The notes: generated by a model from the letters alone, not told the origin. A stretch of 64,000 nucleotides of DNA from Rhizobium vallis (GCF_003985155.1 NZ_ML133701.1:45290-109289), one strand, 5' to 3'. Counted from the stretch's first letter, positions 16,783 to 26,778 are shown. Made by a program: numbers and translations.

Positions 16783-18018
16783 CTAAAAAGCGATCTGGCC
16801 AACGTTCTTCTCTCGGTCAAGCACAGTGCCAAAACCGGCACTGCGGTCGGCAAGATCGTCAAGGATGTCTGCCGCCATTCTGCCATCGGCGAGCACAGGG
16901 AAGGGGAGGCGATCGCGTGCAGGATTCGATAATGCCTCGGTTCCACCGATCACAATCGGACGCAAGCGTACATTTTCCAGCTGTCCGCTAGATCCAAAAT
17001 TGCAGGTCGCGATGACGCTCCTCCACACTTCCGGCGGGCTCCATTCCTGTTCGTCCTTTTCCGTATGGAAGAGGAAGTTGCCAAGGCCGTAGAAAATTGG
17101 CGTATTCCGATATATCTCAACCCCTTGAAGGACCGGAGCGCCATGGCTGACAAAGAGGCCTGCGCCCGCGTTAACGCAATCGTGCGCAAATTCGCGGACC
17201 CAGACGGGGACTTGCTGCCAGTTCGGCTCCCAATGGTGATGATGCAAATACACGATGACGAGCGTGTCGCGGCCCGCTTCTTCCGCGATCGCCGAAAGGT
17301 GAGCCCTGGCGCTGTGCCGGTCCATGACGATGCGGCGAGCGGTCTCATCTGATCTGCGAAACACGGTTCCATAGAAATCAATTTCGTCTTGGCCATGAAG
17401 ATCAGGCGGATCCTCTGGCTGGGCATAATTCGCGCGCTCCAAGGGCGAACTTAGAAGACGCTCCTGAATGGAGCGAAGCAAGTTGAATGTTCCCGCTTCC
17501 AGGTCGAATACCCTGGAGACTTTCAGACTATTGATGCCGGGCCTTGCTATCCTGCCCTCAGTTGCGTCCTCGGCGTACATGAAAGACGGGCCTGGCCCGG
17601 CATCCATGGCAATCAGCGCGACATTTCGGGATCCGAACGTCATTTTCTGTGCCGTGGAAGCATGATGCTTGTTGTGGCCGATGCCGGCATGCAGGAAATT
17701 GTGTGCCGCAACCTCCTCCAGCGTCGAGAGGATCCCCGGCGGTCCAAGATCGAAAGCATGGTTGTTCGCCAGAGCCAGGCTATTGAAACCGAGCTCCTTC
17801 AACGCCGCCAAGACATCCGGCGCTGCAGCGCCGAAATAGCTGCCTTTGAGCGGCCATCCACCATGACGACCATAGATAGTCGTCTCGAGATTGGTGAAGG
17901 CAACATCGCTTGCTTTGAGGATCTCGGCGATCTCAGCGAGCCGTGGATCGCCGATCGTTCGAAGATCATGACGGATGAGCGACTGGCCGGTGACAGCAAT
18001 GGAAAAGGGTGCGGACAT
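16783..18018 (-). CDS. CapA-like metallophosphoesterase family protein
   Basis: A 411-residue protein of the CapA (poly-gamma-glutamate capsule) family within the calcineurin-like phosphoesterases. Family markers include FTNLETTIY near residue 42, LGFNSLALANNHAFDLG near 80, VIVYLHHHHWEPN near 255 and FVSHGAPVLQGVEIY near 290. No signal peptide is visible, so it is probably cytoplasmic, unlike surface CapA. It is the last gene of the ABC-transporter operon, 81 bases after the binding-protein gene, suggesting it acts on the imported substrate. The start at 18018 is preferred; an upstream in-frame start adds 13 residues. Confidence 0.82.
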   Translation of the reverse strand: MSAPFSIAVTGQSLIRHDLRTIGDPRLAEIAEILKASDVAFTNLETTIYGRHGGWPLKGSYFGAAAPDVLAALKELGFNSLALANNHAFDLGPPGILSTLEEVAAHNFLHAGIGHNKHHASTAQKMTFGSRNVALIAMDAGPGPSFMYAEDATEGRIARPGINSLKVSRVFDLEAGTFNLLRSIQERLLSSPLERANYAQPEDPPDLHGQDEIDFYGTVFRRSDETARRIVMDRHSARAHLSAIAEEAGRDTLVIVYLHHHHWEPNWQQVPVWVREFAHDCVNAGAGLFVSHGAPVLQGVEIYRNTPIFYGLGNFLFHTEKDEQEWSPPEVWRSVIATCNFGSSGQLENVRLRPIVIGGTEALSNPARDRLPFPVLADGRMAADILDDLADRSAGFGTVLDREKNVGQIAF

Positions 18019-18099
18019 ATGGTCTACCTTCGATCTTTGGGACTGCCGACTGCTCACGCACTATGGCTTCGGGGGAAATGCGTGTCGGAAAGCCAGTGT

Positions 18100-18942
18100 C
18101 TAGTTCGATGTCTGCGGCGAAACATCGATCTTGAACCATTGCTCGCTCAGCCGCTTCAGGGTTCCGTCGCTCGTGGCGGCCTCGATGGCGCTATCGAATG
18201 CCGCAACCAGTTCGCCGTCATCTTGCCGGAGCCCGACGCCGACACCCGGGCCCCACAGGCCACCGGAGAGCCGCGGGCCGTAGAGCGTCGCAATCCCGCC
18301 ATCCGTGCTGTCGAGGAAGGCTTTCCAGGTGAAATAGTCGGCAAGACCGCCATCGATGCGCTCAGCCACGAGATCGAGATGCATGTTGTCCTGGGAATCG
18401 TAGCTCCTGATCGTCGCGACCTTTCCGAACAGTTCATTGAGCACCGCTTCCGAATTCGATGATCGCAATACGCCCAAAGTTCTGCCGTTGAGAGCGGCTC
18501 GAAGCTCCTCGATCTTTGCCTGCTTTTCAGGGTCGATAGTTGTGAGGTCGAGCTCGGCCAACGTATCCGTGGGCGGAAGATTGAGATCTTTGCGTATGAC
18601 AACTTGGTTGAAACCTCCGGCGTAGGGCTTGGAAAAAGCGATAGATTTCTTCCGCTTCTCAGTTATCGCCATCCCCGACATGATGGCATCGAACTTTCCA
18701 ACGGTGAGCGCCGGTATGATTCCGTCCCAGTCCTGAGGCACGAAAGTGCACTCGAACTTCATCCTCCGGCAAAGATCGCGGCCGACGTCGATGTCAAAGC
18801 CGGCGAGCTCCCCTTGGGGGGTGATGGCATTCCAGGGCGGCGAAGCACCTTCAGAGGCGATTGTCAGTGTCTTCCTGTCCATTGCTCCCGCGTTGTTGGC
18901 GCAGACGACAAGAGACAGGGCAAGCAGAAGTGTTCGTTTCAC
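18100..18942 (-). CDS. Polar amino acid/opine ABC transporter substrate-binding protein
   Basis: A 280-residue periplasmic protein with a cleavable signal (MKRTLLLALSLVVCANNAGA). The mature part begins with KTLTIASEGASPPWNAITPQ and continues with GFDIDVGRDLCRRM, DWDGIIPALTVGKFDAIMSG and MAITEKRKKSIAFSKPY, the family 3 solute-binding signature shared by lysine/arginine/ornithine and opine (NocT, OccT) receptors. The exact ligand cannot be read from sequence. It follows the two permease genes on one transcript. Confidence 0.9.
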   Translation of the reverse strand: MKRTLLLALSLVVCANNAGAMDRKTLTIASEGASPPWNAITPQGELAGFDIDVGRDLCRRMKFECTFVPQDWDGIIPALTVGKFDAIMSGMAITEKRKKSIAFSKPYAGGFNQVVIRKDLNLPPTDTLAELDLTTIDPEKQAKIEELRAALNGRTLGVLRSSNSEAVLNELFGKVATIRSYDSQDNMHLDLVAERIDGGLADYFTWKAFLDSTDGGIATLYGPRLSGGLWGPGVGVGLRQDDGELVAAFDSAIEAATSDGTLKRLSEQWFKIDVSPQTSN

Positions 18943-18999
18943 GACGATGTTCCTTTCATTGCTGAGTTTGATTGTTGGCGTCCGGGATGTGGGCTGGCG

Positions 19000-19749
19000 T
19001 CAAGTTTCAGCCGAGGCGAGAGGCGGCTTTCCGTTCGCTCTTCGAGGTACAGGTTGCGCCGGCGGTGGACGGTTTGCCGTCGGCGTCCAACGCGTCTCCA
19101 GCATCTGGAAACCTTGCGTGATCAAGAGGGTAAGCAGCAGATAGAAAGCCCCCGCGGCAATGAAGACCTCGTATGGGGCGAATGTCTCCGACACCAGCTG
19201 TCGGGCGAGCCCGGTCACCTCAAGCAGCGTGATGGTGCTTGCAAGGGAGCTTGCCTTCAGCATTCCAACCACCTCATTTGCATAGGCGGGAAGAGCGATC
19301 CTGAGGGTCAAAGGGAACACGATAAGACGGGCAGTGTGGAAACGGGAAAGGCCCAAGGCTTTGGCCGCTTCAATCTGCCCACGCGGGACCGCCTGGATCC
19401 CGCCGCGCAGAACTTCTGTCGTATGGGCGGCGCTGTTCAGGGTGAAAGCAATGAAGGCGCACCAGAACGGCTCTCGCATCACGGCCCATAGAAAGCTTTG
19501 GCGGACGAGGGGAAGCTGGCCAATCCCGTAGTAAATCAGGAAAAGCTGAACCAGAAGTGGCGTGCCGCGGAACGCATAGGTATATGCCAGCACGGGCGCG
19601 GAAGCCCACGGATTTGATGATGCCCGTAGGAAGGCGAGCGGGACCGAGACGGCGAAGCCTGCGGCAAGCGATGCGAATGTCAGAACCAGAGTGAGAAGAA
19701 GGCCGCGGGGAAGGGTGAGAAACGCTTCAAGCGCGATGGTCATGCTCAT
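19000..19749 (-). CDS. Amino acid ABC transporter permease (HisM/HisQ type)
   Basis: A 249-residue inner-membrane protein with five or so membrane segments. The segment EVLRGGIQAVPRGQIEAAKA followed by LGLSRFHTARLIVFPLTLRI is the EAA loop that docks the ATPase. FRGTPLLVQLFLIYYG is the usual conserved early segment of this family. Together with the permease at 19754-20449 it should form the heterodimeric channel for the binding protein at 18100-18942. No ATP-binding subunit is encoded nearby. Confidence 0.9.
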   Translation of the reverse strand: MSMTIALEAFLTLPRGLLLTLVLTFASLAAGFAVSVPLAFLRASSNPWASAPVLAYTYAFRGTPLLVQLFLIYYGIGQLPLVRQSFLWAVMREPFWCAFIAFTLNSAAHTTEVLRGGIQAVPRGQIEAAKALGLSRFHTARLIVFPLTLRIALPAYANEVVGMLKASSLASTITLLEVTGLARQLVSETFAPYEVFIAAGAFYLLLTLLITQGFQMLETRWTPTANRPPPAQPVPRRANGKPPLASAET

Positions 19750-19753
19750 TGCC

Positions 19754-20449
19754 TCAACCTTTCATCGCCGGGAGCGAATAGCGGCGCTCCAATAACCGGA
19801 ACGAAAGAAGGGACAGGCTTGTGAGGGCGAGGTAGATTGCAGACGCTGCGAGATAGAAGGGGAGTGGAGCGCGCAGTGAGCCTGCGCCTATATAGGCGAC
19901 GCGCATGACATCCGTCAGCCCGACGACGGAAATCAGCGATGTATCCTTTATCAAGGAGATGCAAAGGTTACAGAATGCCGGCAGAGCGATCGGGATCATC
20001 TGGGGAATGATGATCAGAAACCAAATCTGCGCGTTCGAAAGCCCGAGCGCCGCTGCAGCCTCTCGTTGGCCTGGTGCAACCGCGTTGATCGCACCACGGA
20101 ATATTTCCGCGGCGTACCCGCTGAACACGACGGTCAGTGCCGCGACACCGGCCGCAAATGCATTAATCTCGATGTAGCCACCGGCAATCGCGCTCAAAAG
20201 GGCGGTTCCGCCGAAATACGTCAGGAGGATGATCAGAAGTTCCGGAACACCCCGGATGATGCCCGTGTAGGCCCGCATGCACGATGAAACCGACTTACGG
20301 GTCGAGTTGCGGAGAACGGCAATAAGCAAACCTAATAGGGTCCCGAAAGCGCAGCTCAAGGCAAACACTAAAAGTGTGTTCTTCAATCCAGATAAAAATT
20401 GATCTACAAATGCGTACAATGCAAGTCTCCAATATTCTTGCGAGCGCAC
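19754..20449 (-). CDS. Amino acid ABC transporter permease (HisM/HisQ type)
   Basis: A 231-residue membrane protein, the first gene of the operon, ending 4 bases before the next permease start. It has the family segments IRGVPELLIILLTYFGG and EIFRGAINAVAPGQREAAAA with LGLSNAQIWFLIIIPQM, the EAA loop. The GTG at 20449 is the furthest plausible start; the N-terminus could be a few residues different. It pairs with the 19000-19749 product. Confidence 0.88.
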   Translation of the reverse strand: MRSQEYWRLALYAFVDQFLSGLKNTLLVFALSCAFGTLLGLLIAVLRNSTRKSVSSCMRAYTGIIRGVPELLIILLTYFGGTALLSAIAGGYIEINAFAAGVAALTVVFSGYAAEIFRGAINAVAPGQREAAAALGLSNAQIWFLIIIPQMIPIALPAFCNLCISLIKDTSLISVVGLTDVMRVAYIGAGSLRAPLPFYLAASAIYLALTSLSLLSFRLLERRYSLPAMKG

Positions 20450-20554
20450 CGAAATAGGAAAGGTATTCTCCCGACATATACAAAGGGCTTGCCGAGATTT
20501 AACCGAGGGTAGATTGGATTCATTAGCTTAACCGGCGCTCTAAGTTTGGCGTAT

Positions 20555-20573
20555 GTCAAAAATATACTTTGAC
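20555..20573. promoter_or_regulatory. Candidate LysR-type operator
   Basis: A perfect inverted repeat GTCAAA-N7-TTTGAC lies in the spacer between the ABC operon and the divergent LysR gene. Position and dyad symmetry fit a LysR-family binding site controlling both directions, with the transported solute or a derivative as co-inducer. This is inferred, not shown. Confidence 0.45.
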
Positions 20574-20661
20574 TTGCCGCCGTCAATTTATAAGATTCAG
20601 GAAGTTTTGATAAGCGCAGCTTATGAGGCGCGTCGCTCGACCACGATTGAGATTCCCGGCC

Positions 20662-21573
20662 ATGGACGTCACCGACTCCGGAGTGAAGATCCGCCACCTT
20701 CAAATATTGCGGGAGGTTATGCGCGCCGGCTCGGAAAGGCTCGCAGCGCAGATGTTGCGAATAACCCAGCCGGCGGTCAGCCAAAACATCAAGCAGCTAG
20801 AGGAGACTGTCGGCTTCGCGCTCTTCCGCCGGGAAAACAACAGACTGGTGCCAACCGTCAAGGCATGGGAATTTCTACGCACAATCGACGCGGCGTTTGC
20901 CGGACTTGATCGGATCGGACCGTCAATCGACTTCCTGCGGAACAACGATACGCGAATGATCGGCATCGCGGCGCCAAGCGCTTTCTCCTTCGCGACCTTG
21001 CCGAAAGTGGTCAAAAGGATTCGGGAGAGAAGCCGCTCTTACGCCGTTCAGGTGAAATCAGGAACTTATGAGCAGATTGCAGATCATGTGTTAAACGGCC
21101 GCTCGGATCTTGGCATCTCCCGATTGCCTCTTGATGAGCGCATTCTTGATTGGGTGCCCGTCGGCTCGGCCACCAACGTATGTCTTTTTCCGGCCAACCA
21201 TCGATTTGCGGCACAGCAGCTTGTCACTGCCGAAGATCTTGCTAGTGAGGCGATCATCGATATCGACCCGCAAATTGCCTCTCACCAAATGAGCGTCAAT
21301 GCCCTTCGATATATGGGAACCGCTCCTGACATCGCCGTGGAATATGACGCCAATGGCCATGACATTGGCTATGTCATGGCAGGGATCGGCGTTTCGATTA
21401 CGAACGAGATCATTGCGAGCGAATATGCTGAATTCGACGTTGCATTCCGCGAATTTCAGCCAGGGGCAACATATCACTACGTCGTCGTTTGGCAAAAAGA
21501 TCGAAAGCTGAGTGATAGCCTAAGATTTGCATTGGAAGAGATAGTCGCGGCTTTGACAGATCGGGCTGCTTGA
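20662..21573 (+). CDS. LysR family transcriptional regulator
   Basis: A 303-residue regulator starting MDVTDSGVKIRHLQILREVM. The helix-turn-helix reads MLRITQPAVSQNIKQLEETV (about residues 28-47), followed by the linker helix and a substrate-binding-protein-like effector domain. Divergent from the amino acid/opine ABC operon, a layout typical of OccR/NocR-like activators. The ATG at 20662 is chosen because the domain follows directly; an in-frame start 39 bases upstream is less likely. Confidence 0.9.
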   Translation: MDVTDSGVKIRHLQILREVMRAGSERLAAQMLRITQPAVSQNIKQLEETVGFALFRRENNRLVPTVKAWEFLRTIDAAFAGLDRIGPSIDFLRNNDTRMIGIAAPSAFSFATLPKVVKRIRERSRSYAVQVKSGTYEQIADHVLNGRSDLGISRLPLDERILDWVPVGSATNVCLFPANHRFAAQQLVTAEDLASEAIIDIDPQIASHQMSVNALRYMGTAPDIAVEYDANGHDIGYVMAGIGVSITNEIIASEYAEFDVAFREFQPGATYHYVVVWQKDRKLSDSLRFALEEIVAALTDRAA

Positions 21574-21746
21574 CGATCGCATCGAGGTATGACCCTCGCA
21601 CCGTAAAACAGATGTTGCGAGTTCATGCTGAACCGCGAGTTGTGCGCGTAAGCTTAGAGCGGGATGATTTTAGGTAGACCCGTGAGAAGGATTCCCTATG
21701 ACGCAAATCAGATTCATCCTTCTGGCCGGTCAGGAGGCTGAGCTGG

Positions 21747-21960
21747 ATGGCGAGACCTGTTTCGAATAACCGCGAGAAGTTGTAGAAGCGGTGATACAGG
21801 AGGGGTGTGGTGCCGGGCGGCGTCCAAGCGCTTCCGCATTGGCATCAGCATCGCGATCGATTGGGTGCGGCGCGTGACGCGACGGACAGCGCAGCCCGGC
21901 AGGATGAGTAGCCACAAGCCGCGAACGGCGGTGGCTTACCTAAGCCACCGAGCAGATAGT
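21747..21960 (+). pseudogene. IS630 family transposase, N-terminal remnant
   Basis: Begins MARPVSNNRE at 21747, then shifts frame to EVVEAVIQEG and again to CRAASKRFRIGISIAIDWVR and AQPGRMSSHKPRTA. These pieces line up in order with the N-terminal helix-turn-helix of IS630-type transposases of rhizobia. Stops and frameshifts show it is dead. Confidence 0.65.
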
Positions 21961-22133
21961 TGCGCCATATCGTAGAAGAACATCGCGACAATCGGAACTG
22001 CGTCGGTTGGCAGAAGCGGACCGGTTGTTTGTGCGATCATTGGTGCCATGTTCTCTTTAAGTGATTCTGCAGTTATCTTAAAATGGCGGATGACACTTCA
22101 ATTGGACGCAATATCGACTAGAGCAAATCCTGT

Positions 22134-22250
22134 TCAATCCGGCTCATATCCAGCAGCCCTGAAGTAGTTTGCGCATTCTGTCGGCGTGAAGCGGAGCATC
22201 AATGCGCCTAGGACGTCCCATAGAGCATCGATCTTTCGTTCCGCGCCCTC
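22134..22250 (-). pseudogene. IS630-type transposase, C-terminal remnant
   Basis: The minus strand reads ERKIDALWDVLGALMLRFTP then TECANYFRAAGYEPD and a stop, the typical C-terminus of IS630-family transposases. There is no upstream continuation, so it is a fragment. Confidence 0.55.
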
Positions 22251-22302
22251 CGTGGTTGACTGCGGCCCCTAAACCGGGACCGCGTGCCGGTGGCGACGGA
22301 AG

Positions 22303-22497
22303 CTATGAGATCACATGCTCAATGCGCTCGAGGTGGTGCTGAGGCACGATCTGAAGGGGTTCCTCGGCCGCTGCGATTTCCTCGACCGTAAGTCCGGTGG
22401 CGATGGCCAGGTCCTCAAGGCTGTAGCCCTTCGCAATCCTGGCTTCGCGGCGACGAGCGGCTGCGGAGGTGTTGTCGGCGGTAGCAAATTGATCCAT
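22303..22497 (-). CDS. Small HTH-like protein, 64 aa
   Basis: Starts MDQFATADNTSAAARRREAR. The central ARIAKGYSLEDLAIATGLTV followed by EEIAAAE resembles the first two helices of an XRE-type DNA-binding domain, but the protein is too short for a full domain. The start at 22497 is preferred over one four codons upstream. It sits among transposase debris; function unknown. Confidence 0.5.
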   Translation of the reverse strand: MDQFATADNTSAAARRREARIAKGYSLEDLAIATGLTVEEIAAAEEPLQIVPQHHLERIEHVIS

Positions 22498-22969
22498 TCC
22501 AAACTCCAAATCACGTTGATGTAGCGGCTGAGGGGGATCTGTCCCCGATGGGTTGGCTCCTTCGTGGTGCCGACTCGGTCAGAGGTTAGCCGCAACCTGC
22601 CGAGCCGCTTGGTTTCTCTTCGCAGACGACGCTCTTGCGTGGCTTCCGCCGCGATCTTGTTCTGCGTTCGGATGCCGAGCGCTCCTGCATTAGCGCTGTT
22701 GTTCTAGTCCTGCTTTCTATGACAATCAATCCATGGGTTTGCTCATAGGCACACGACGAGCCGTACCAACTGCCTGGGAAGAATTGTCCGCTACTGATTA
22801 ACTGCGGTCGCAGATATGCCTTGCGCGATCTCATCGTCGAAGTGAACCATCTCGCCCGAGGCCATGTGCAGCGCGTCCGCGACATCGCCGAAGCGCGCCT
22901 CACCATAACGGAGGCCGGAACTTATTGAATCGGCGCCCGTTCGTAAGGACCGACATTAGGAGGATCTCA

Positions 22970-23146
22970 GTGGCAACCACATCCAAAGCCCGCAGCCAGG
23001 ATCGTGCTCGCGTCGCAGGTGGTCAGGATCACGAGGTGAAGTACGAAGCCCGGAAGGAAGGCATTTCCAAGGAAGCGGTGAAGAAGACCGTGAAGAACGT
23101 AGGCAACAGTCGCAAGAAGGTCGAAGCCGAACTCGACCGGCACTAA
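22970..23146 (+). CDS. DUF3606-like small protein
   Basis: Encodes 58 residues from a GTG at 22970 preceded by AGGAGG at 22958-22963, a near-ideal ribosome-binding site. The pattern DHEVKYEARKEGISKEAVKK then VKNVGNSRKKVEAEL matches short DUF3606 proteins found in multiple copies in rhizobia, often linked to stress-induced gene sets. It is basic and helical. The biochemical role is unknown. Confidence 0.7.
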   Translation: MATTSKARSQDRARVAGGQDHEVKYEARKEGISKEAVKKTVKNVGNSRKKVEAELDRH

Positions 23147-24030
23147 TCCGGGTTGGAGAGTTCAACCGTGAGGGTCCGCAGCCATAAAGTCAGCGGCGGA
23201 AACAGCCGCTGAAAGTCTGGCTCCGACGGATCATAACGCAGCGGCGGAAGGCGCCTGACTGCAGGAGTTGACGACCCCGCAGGAAGCGTTTCGGAGCAAG
23301 GCTATCGAAGCTGCGGGATACAGCGCCGTCGAGCAAAGCCAAAAGTATTGGGACGCCGGAGCGTTTCTTGCAAGGGGCGGAGCCGCATCGCATGAGGAAG
23401 GGGCTGGCGAGCGAACCCAACGAGCTCCAAAGTCGCGATACGCGACGGCGTCGGCTGACTTTACCTGCAGAACAGAATTCAGAGGCCCACAGACCGTGGG
23501 GCACCGCGTGCGGACGCCGGTCCCGACCGGTCCGTTCAATCGACTTCTAGAAGCTGCCATCCCGTTTTTGGGACCGGCCAGCATCGTCGATCTTCTCGTG
23601 CTCACTGCGCTGAATAGGAAGCGCGGTCGGTATTAAGCCATTCTCCCGTAACGCCAAAGGCGAGCGGCGGAGCGCCGATCAATCGCCCGAGTCGGGTCTC
23701 CAGTGTTTGAAACGATGCTCAGGGAAGCGGTCGACGTGAACCTCGCTTAAATCCTGCGGAGTATTCCATTGCCGACATGCCAGTCGATCAGATCCCGAAA
23801 CAGGCTTAGCGAGTGCCACGTGCATCGTCGTCCCGATGTGGACTGTAGACTAGCTTCCTGCATAGGGCGATGCGATCCTGAGTTGCGTTCATGTGTCCTC
23901 TCCTTCGCGACGGAGAGACCCTAAGCTATGCCGACTAGGCGGCTGCTATGGTGCCGGAAACGTTGGCAAAGTCGGTTAATCGGCATAGTTTGCTGGTCAG
24001 TATAAACGTGCTTTTGCCGCGCGCGGCAAA
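23147..24030. other. Gap without a recognised gene
   Basis: A 123-codon open frame at 23268-23636 (MTTPQEAFRSKAIEAAGYSA start) has an ordinary N-terminus but an Arg/Ser-rich, frameshift-like middle. I regard it as a decayed gene of unknown kind. The remaining DNA to 24030 shows nothing I can support. Confidence 0.4.
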
Positions 24031-24340
24031 ATGCAGTTTGAAGCAGCGTCGCGATCGTCGCCCAAGTCCTGCCGCCGCCTTCCGAGCCGGGTTCATAATG
24101 CCGGATTTCCGACGTTTGAAGCAAGGGTCACCTATCCCTTCCATCCACTGGTTGACCAAACCGTCTTGGTAACCGGCAGCCATGAGCACGAAGGCGTTCA
24201 CTATCTGCTCATTCTGGCACACGGTGGTTCATTTCAAATTCCGGCATGGATGTTTGATCCTGCGGCAAGTTCGATCGAGATCGTAGCTGCGCCGCGCCTT
24301 TCGGCAACCAAACTCGTTGAACTGCGCGCCAAGCTTTGTT
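24031..24340 (+). pseudogene. DUF5372-like protein, truncated
   Basis: The segment FEARVTYPFHPLVDQTVLVT, then GVHYLLILAHGGSFQIPAWM and SIEIVAAPRLSATKLVELRA, matches small DUF5372 proteins encoded next to large serine recombinases. After LVELRAKL the frame passes directly into recombinase sequence in another frame, so a deletion has joined the two genes. Confidence 0.55.
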
Positions 24341-25426
24341 GCCTGACTATTCCGTTGCGGTCGCTGCGGTCGCCGATTGCACATTCAATACTCCGGGAAA
24401 GGCGGCGCAGCGATATGTTTGTCGCGGCACGTTCGGCGCCATGGCGGTCGGCAACTGTATCGGGTTCGGCGGCATGCGGGTCGATCGGGCCGTGGCGCAG
24501 GAGGTGCTCGAGCGATTGCAACCTCCGGGAATCGAGGCGGCCTTGCGGGCAATGGAGGCGCACACGCAGCGTCATAGCGACAATCAACAGCAACTCGAGA
24601 ACTTAATCAAGCAAGCACAATACGAGGCTGCCAGGGCGCGCCGCCAGTATGATGCTGTCGATCCGGGCAATCGGTTGGTCGCCGGCGAACTGGAGCGGCG
24701 CTGGAATGAGAAGCTGATCCTATTGCGTGATCTCGAGGTCCAGTTCGAGATGCTCTCGACCGACCGTAACACGCCTGCTTTATCGGCCGACGACCGTACA
24801 AGATTGATGATGCTCGGTAGCGATCTATAGTAAGGCATGGCACAGGTCCCGACGCGTCTATCGAGACACGCCAAAAGATCATTCGGCTGCTGATCAAAGA
24901 AATCATTGTCGATACCGTTGACGACACATTGGCGCTCGTCATTCATTGGCAGGGTGGCGATCACACCCGGATGACGGTGAAGAAAAACAAGATCGGCCAG
25001 ACCCGCTGGGCAGTTAAGGCTGATGTTGTCGATCTCGTTCGCAACTTGGCGAGGCAGTTGCCCGATTTGTCGATCGCAGCGATCTTGAATCGATCCGGCA
25101 AGCGGACAGGGCATGGCGCCAGCTGGACGCGAAGCCACGTCTGCAGTCTTCGCAACATCCACGGCATCTCCGTCTATCGAGAAGGTGAACGGGCCGAACG
25201 CGGTGAGAGAACCCTCGACGAGGCCGCCGACATTCTAAAGGTGAGTCGAGCTACCGCCTACCGGATGGTCAGCAGCGGTGTCCTTCCCGCTCGCCAGTTA
25301 TGCACCGGAGCGCCGTGGATCATCCAGCTTTCCGACCTTCAACACGAAACCGTGCGCCGCGAAGCCGATGCCAGGCGATCCCGGCGTCCGATATCTCAGG
25401 ATCCGGTTCAAAATCCTCTTTTATAG
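24336..25426 (+). pseudogene. Large serine recombinase, C-terminal remnant with frameshift
   Basis: The first frame (24336-24830) contains the recombinase zinc-ribbon remnant RYVCRGTFGAMAVGN and a coiled coil (NQQQLENLIKQAQYEAARAR). After a stop at 24828 the sequence continues in another frame with ETRQKIIRLLIKEIIVDTVD, ALVIHWQGGDHTRM, and a C-terminal helix-turn-helix (LDEAADILKVSRATAYRMVS) to 25426. The catalytic resolvase domain is missing. Related recombinases mobilise small genomic elements; this copy is inactive. Confidence 0.7.
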
Positions 25427-26059
25427 ACATCATCAGATGAGGAGTATGTCGCGCCCTCGTCACCTTCAGCAAACAGGCTATTTTTTCTTAACGCCTGGGG
25501 CTTGATTGCCCGCTCAACATGTGGAGTCCACTTCGACGCGGCCGTCTTTCAGGAAGCGCTCGAAGATATCGCGGCGCGATATGGAATAGCGGAGAGCTCC
25601 GCGAGTTTTGATTTTCCGGGTAACGCCCCTTAGCCACGAACAGGCACATGATCCTTGGCGCGATTTGAAGTCCACGTGAATTCCCTTGTCCCCAGCGCAA
25701 CCGTCGACATTTCTCGCAAATGTCGGGCATCCGCCACTTTTGTCAGGTTTGTCGTGATTGGAACGTTTTGTTCGCCGGTCTCTCCGTCAAATACACATCA
25801 ACCTGCCCTCAACCCGCCCATTGATAAAAGAAAATGATCTTCTTGGCGCGTCGGAGCAGTTGGCATGGTGTTTGCTGATCCCTGGTTACAAGCGGCAGAA
25901 AGCAGTCTGCATTATGCCGGTTCATGAAACGAACGGAACGGAGGCCACCTGACCGTTCGTCATCGGATCCGCGTTCTACCAAGCGGCCATGCATCCGCCG
26001 GCGGAAGGGTCAATCCCGATGTCACAGCTTGCAACCAACTCAAAGAGAAGGAAAATGCA
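25427..26059. other. Gap without a recognised gene
   Basis: About 630 bases. Only short, compositionally poor open frames occur on both strands. I see no transposase, RNA gene or clear promoter, apart from GAGAAGGA at about 26043-26050 serving the phasin gene. Confidence 0.4.
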
Positions 26060-26515
26060 ATGACCAAGATTTCCGAAAGATCCTTTGAAACGATCGAAAA
26101 CCCGGGGTCATCGTCGCTCAAGGTGCCAGATCAGTTCGGCGCATCTGTTGAAAAGGGGAACAAGAAGGTGACAGAGGCTTTTTTGAAATTTGCGTCCGGC
26201 GCTGAAGCGACACAGAAAATGCTGCCTCCGATCCTCGAAACGACAAGTCTATTCGGCAACGAATTGTGGTGGAAGACGATCGCTGCACTGCAGGCCGACG
26301 CCGAGGCCAGCTTCTCACATTTGCAAGCTTTGCTGGGCGCGAATTCGCCGTCGCAGATCCTCGAACAGCAGTCGACCTTTTTCCGCAAGCGGGTTGAGAC
26401 AAGTTTGCAGCACGCCAAGGAAGTCCGGGTGCTCTCAAGCAGGGCGGTGGAGGAAATCTCAAAGCCGGTCAAGGATGCTTTTGACAAGGTGCTGACGGAC
26501 CTCAAGGCGACGTAA
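26060..26515 (+). CDS. Phasin family protein
   Basis: A 151-residue, fully helical protein. Residues 30-140 (TEAFLKFASGAEATQKMLPP, then SFSHLQALLGANSPSQILEQ and FFRKRVETSLQHAKEVRVLS) match the phasin domain, which coats polyhydroxybutyrate granules and is common in rhizobia. Start supported by GAGAAGGA upstream. It is the only intact metabolic gene in the 21.7-30 kb remnant region. Confidence 0.85.
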   Translation: MTKISERSFETIENPGSSSLKVPDQFGASVEKGNKKVTEAFLKFASGAEATQKMLPPILETTSLFGNELWWKTIAALQADAEASFSHLQALLGANSPSQILEQQSTFFRKRVETSLQHAKEVRVLSSRAVEEISKPVKDAFDKVLTDLKAT

Positions 26516-26778
26516 AAGCGGACTCGCACTTAAATCGCCTGGACTGATCGGGGGCGGCCTACCTTATTCATGGACGGAAAAGATGGTGACGGGGACCATC
26601 AGGTCGGGAGAGAGCTGGAAAGTGTGTCCTGCGATCTCGATAGCTCCAGCTAACAAGCTCCTGAAAACGGATCGCGGGCGGCCGGCGTGACATATTGGAC
26701 GGTTTGAACTGGCGAAGAACCCACCATCTTGGTATCTAACCGCGTAGGCGGCAGGGGGCAGGGGGCAGGGAAGTGGTA

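Larger units (their letters stand above)
21574..22302. other. Gap with IS630-type transposase debris
   Basis: No intact gene. The gap holds two transposase fragments listed separately (21747-21960 and 22134-22250), in opposite orientation, and unassigned AT-rich DNA around 22040-22120. The opposite orientations mean the fragments are not simply the two ends of one deleted element. Confidence 0.6.
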
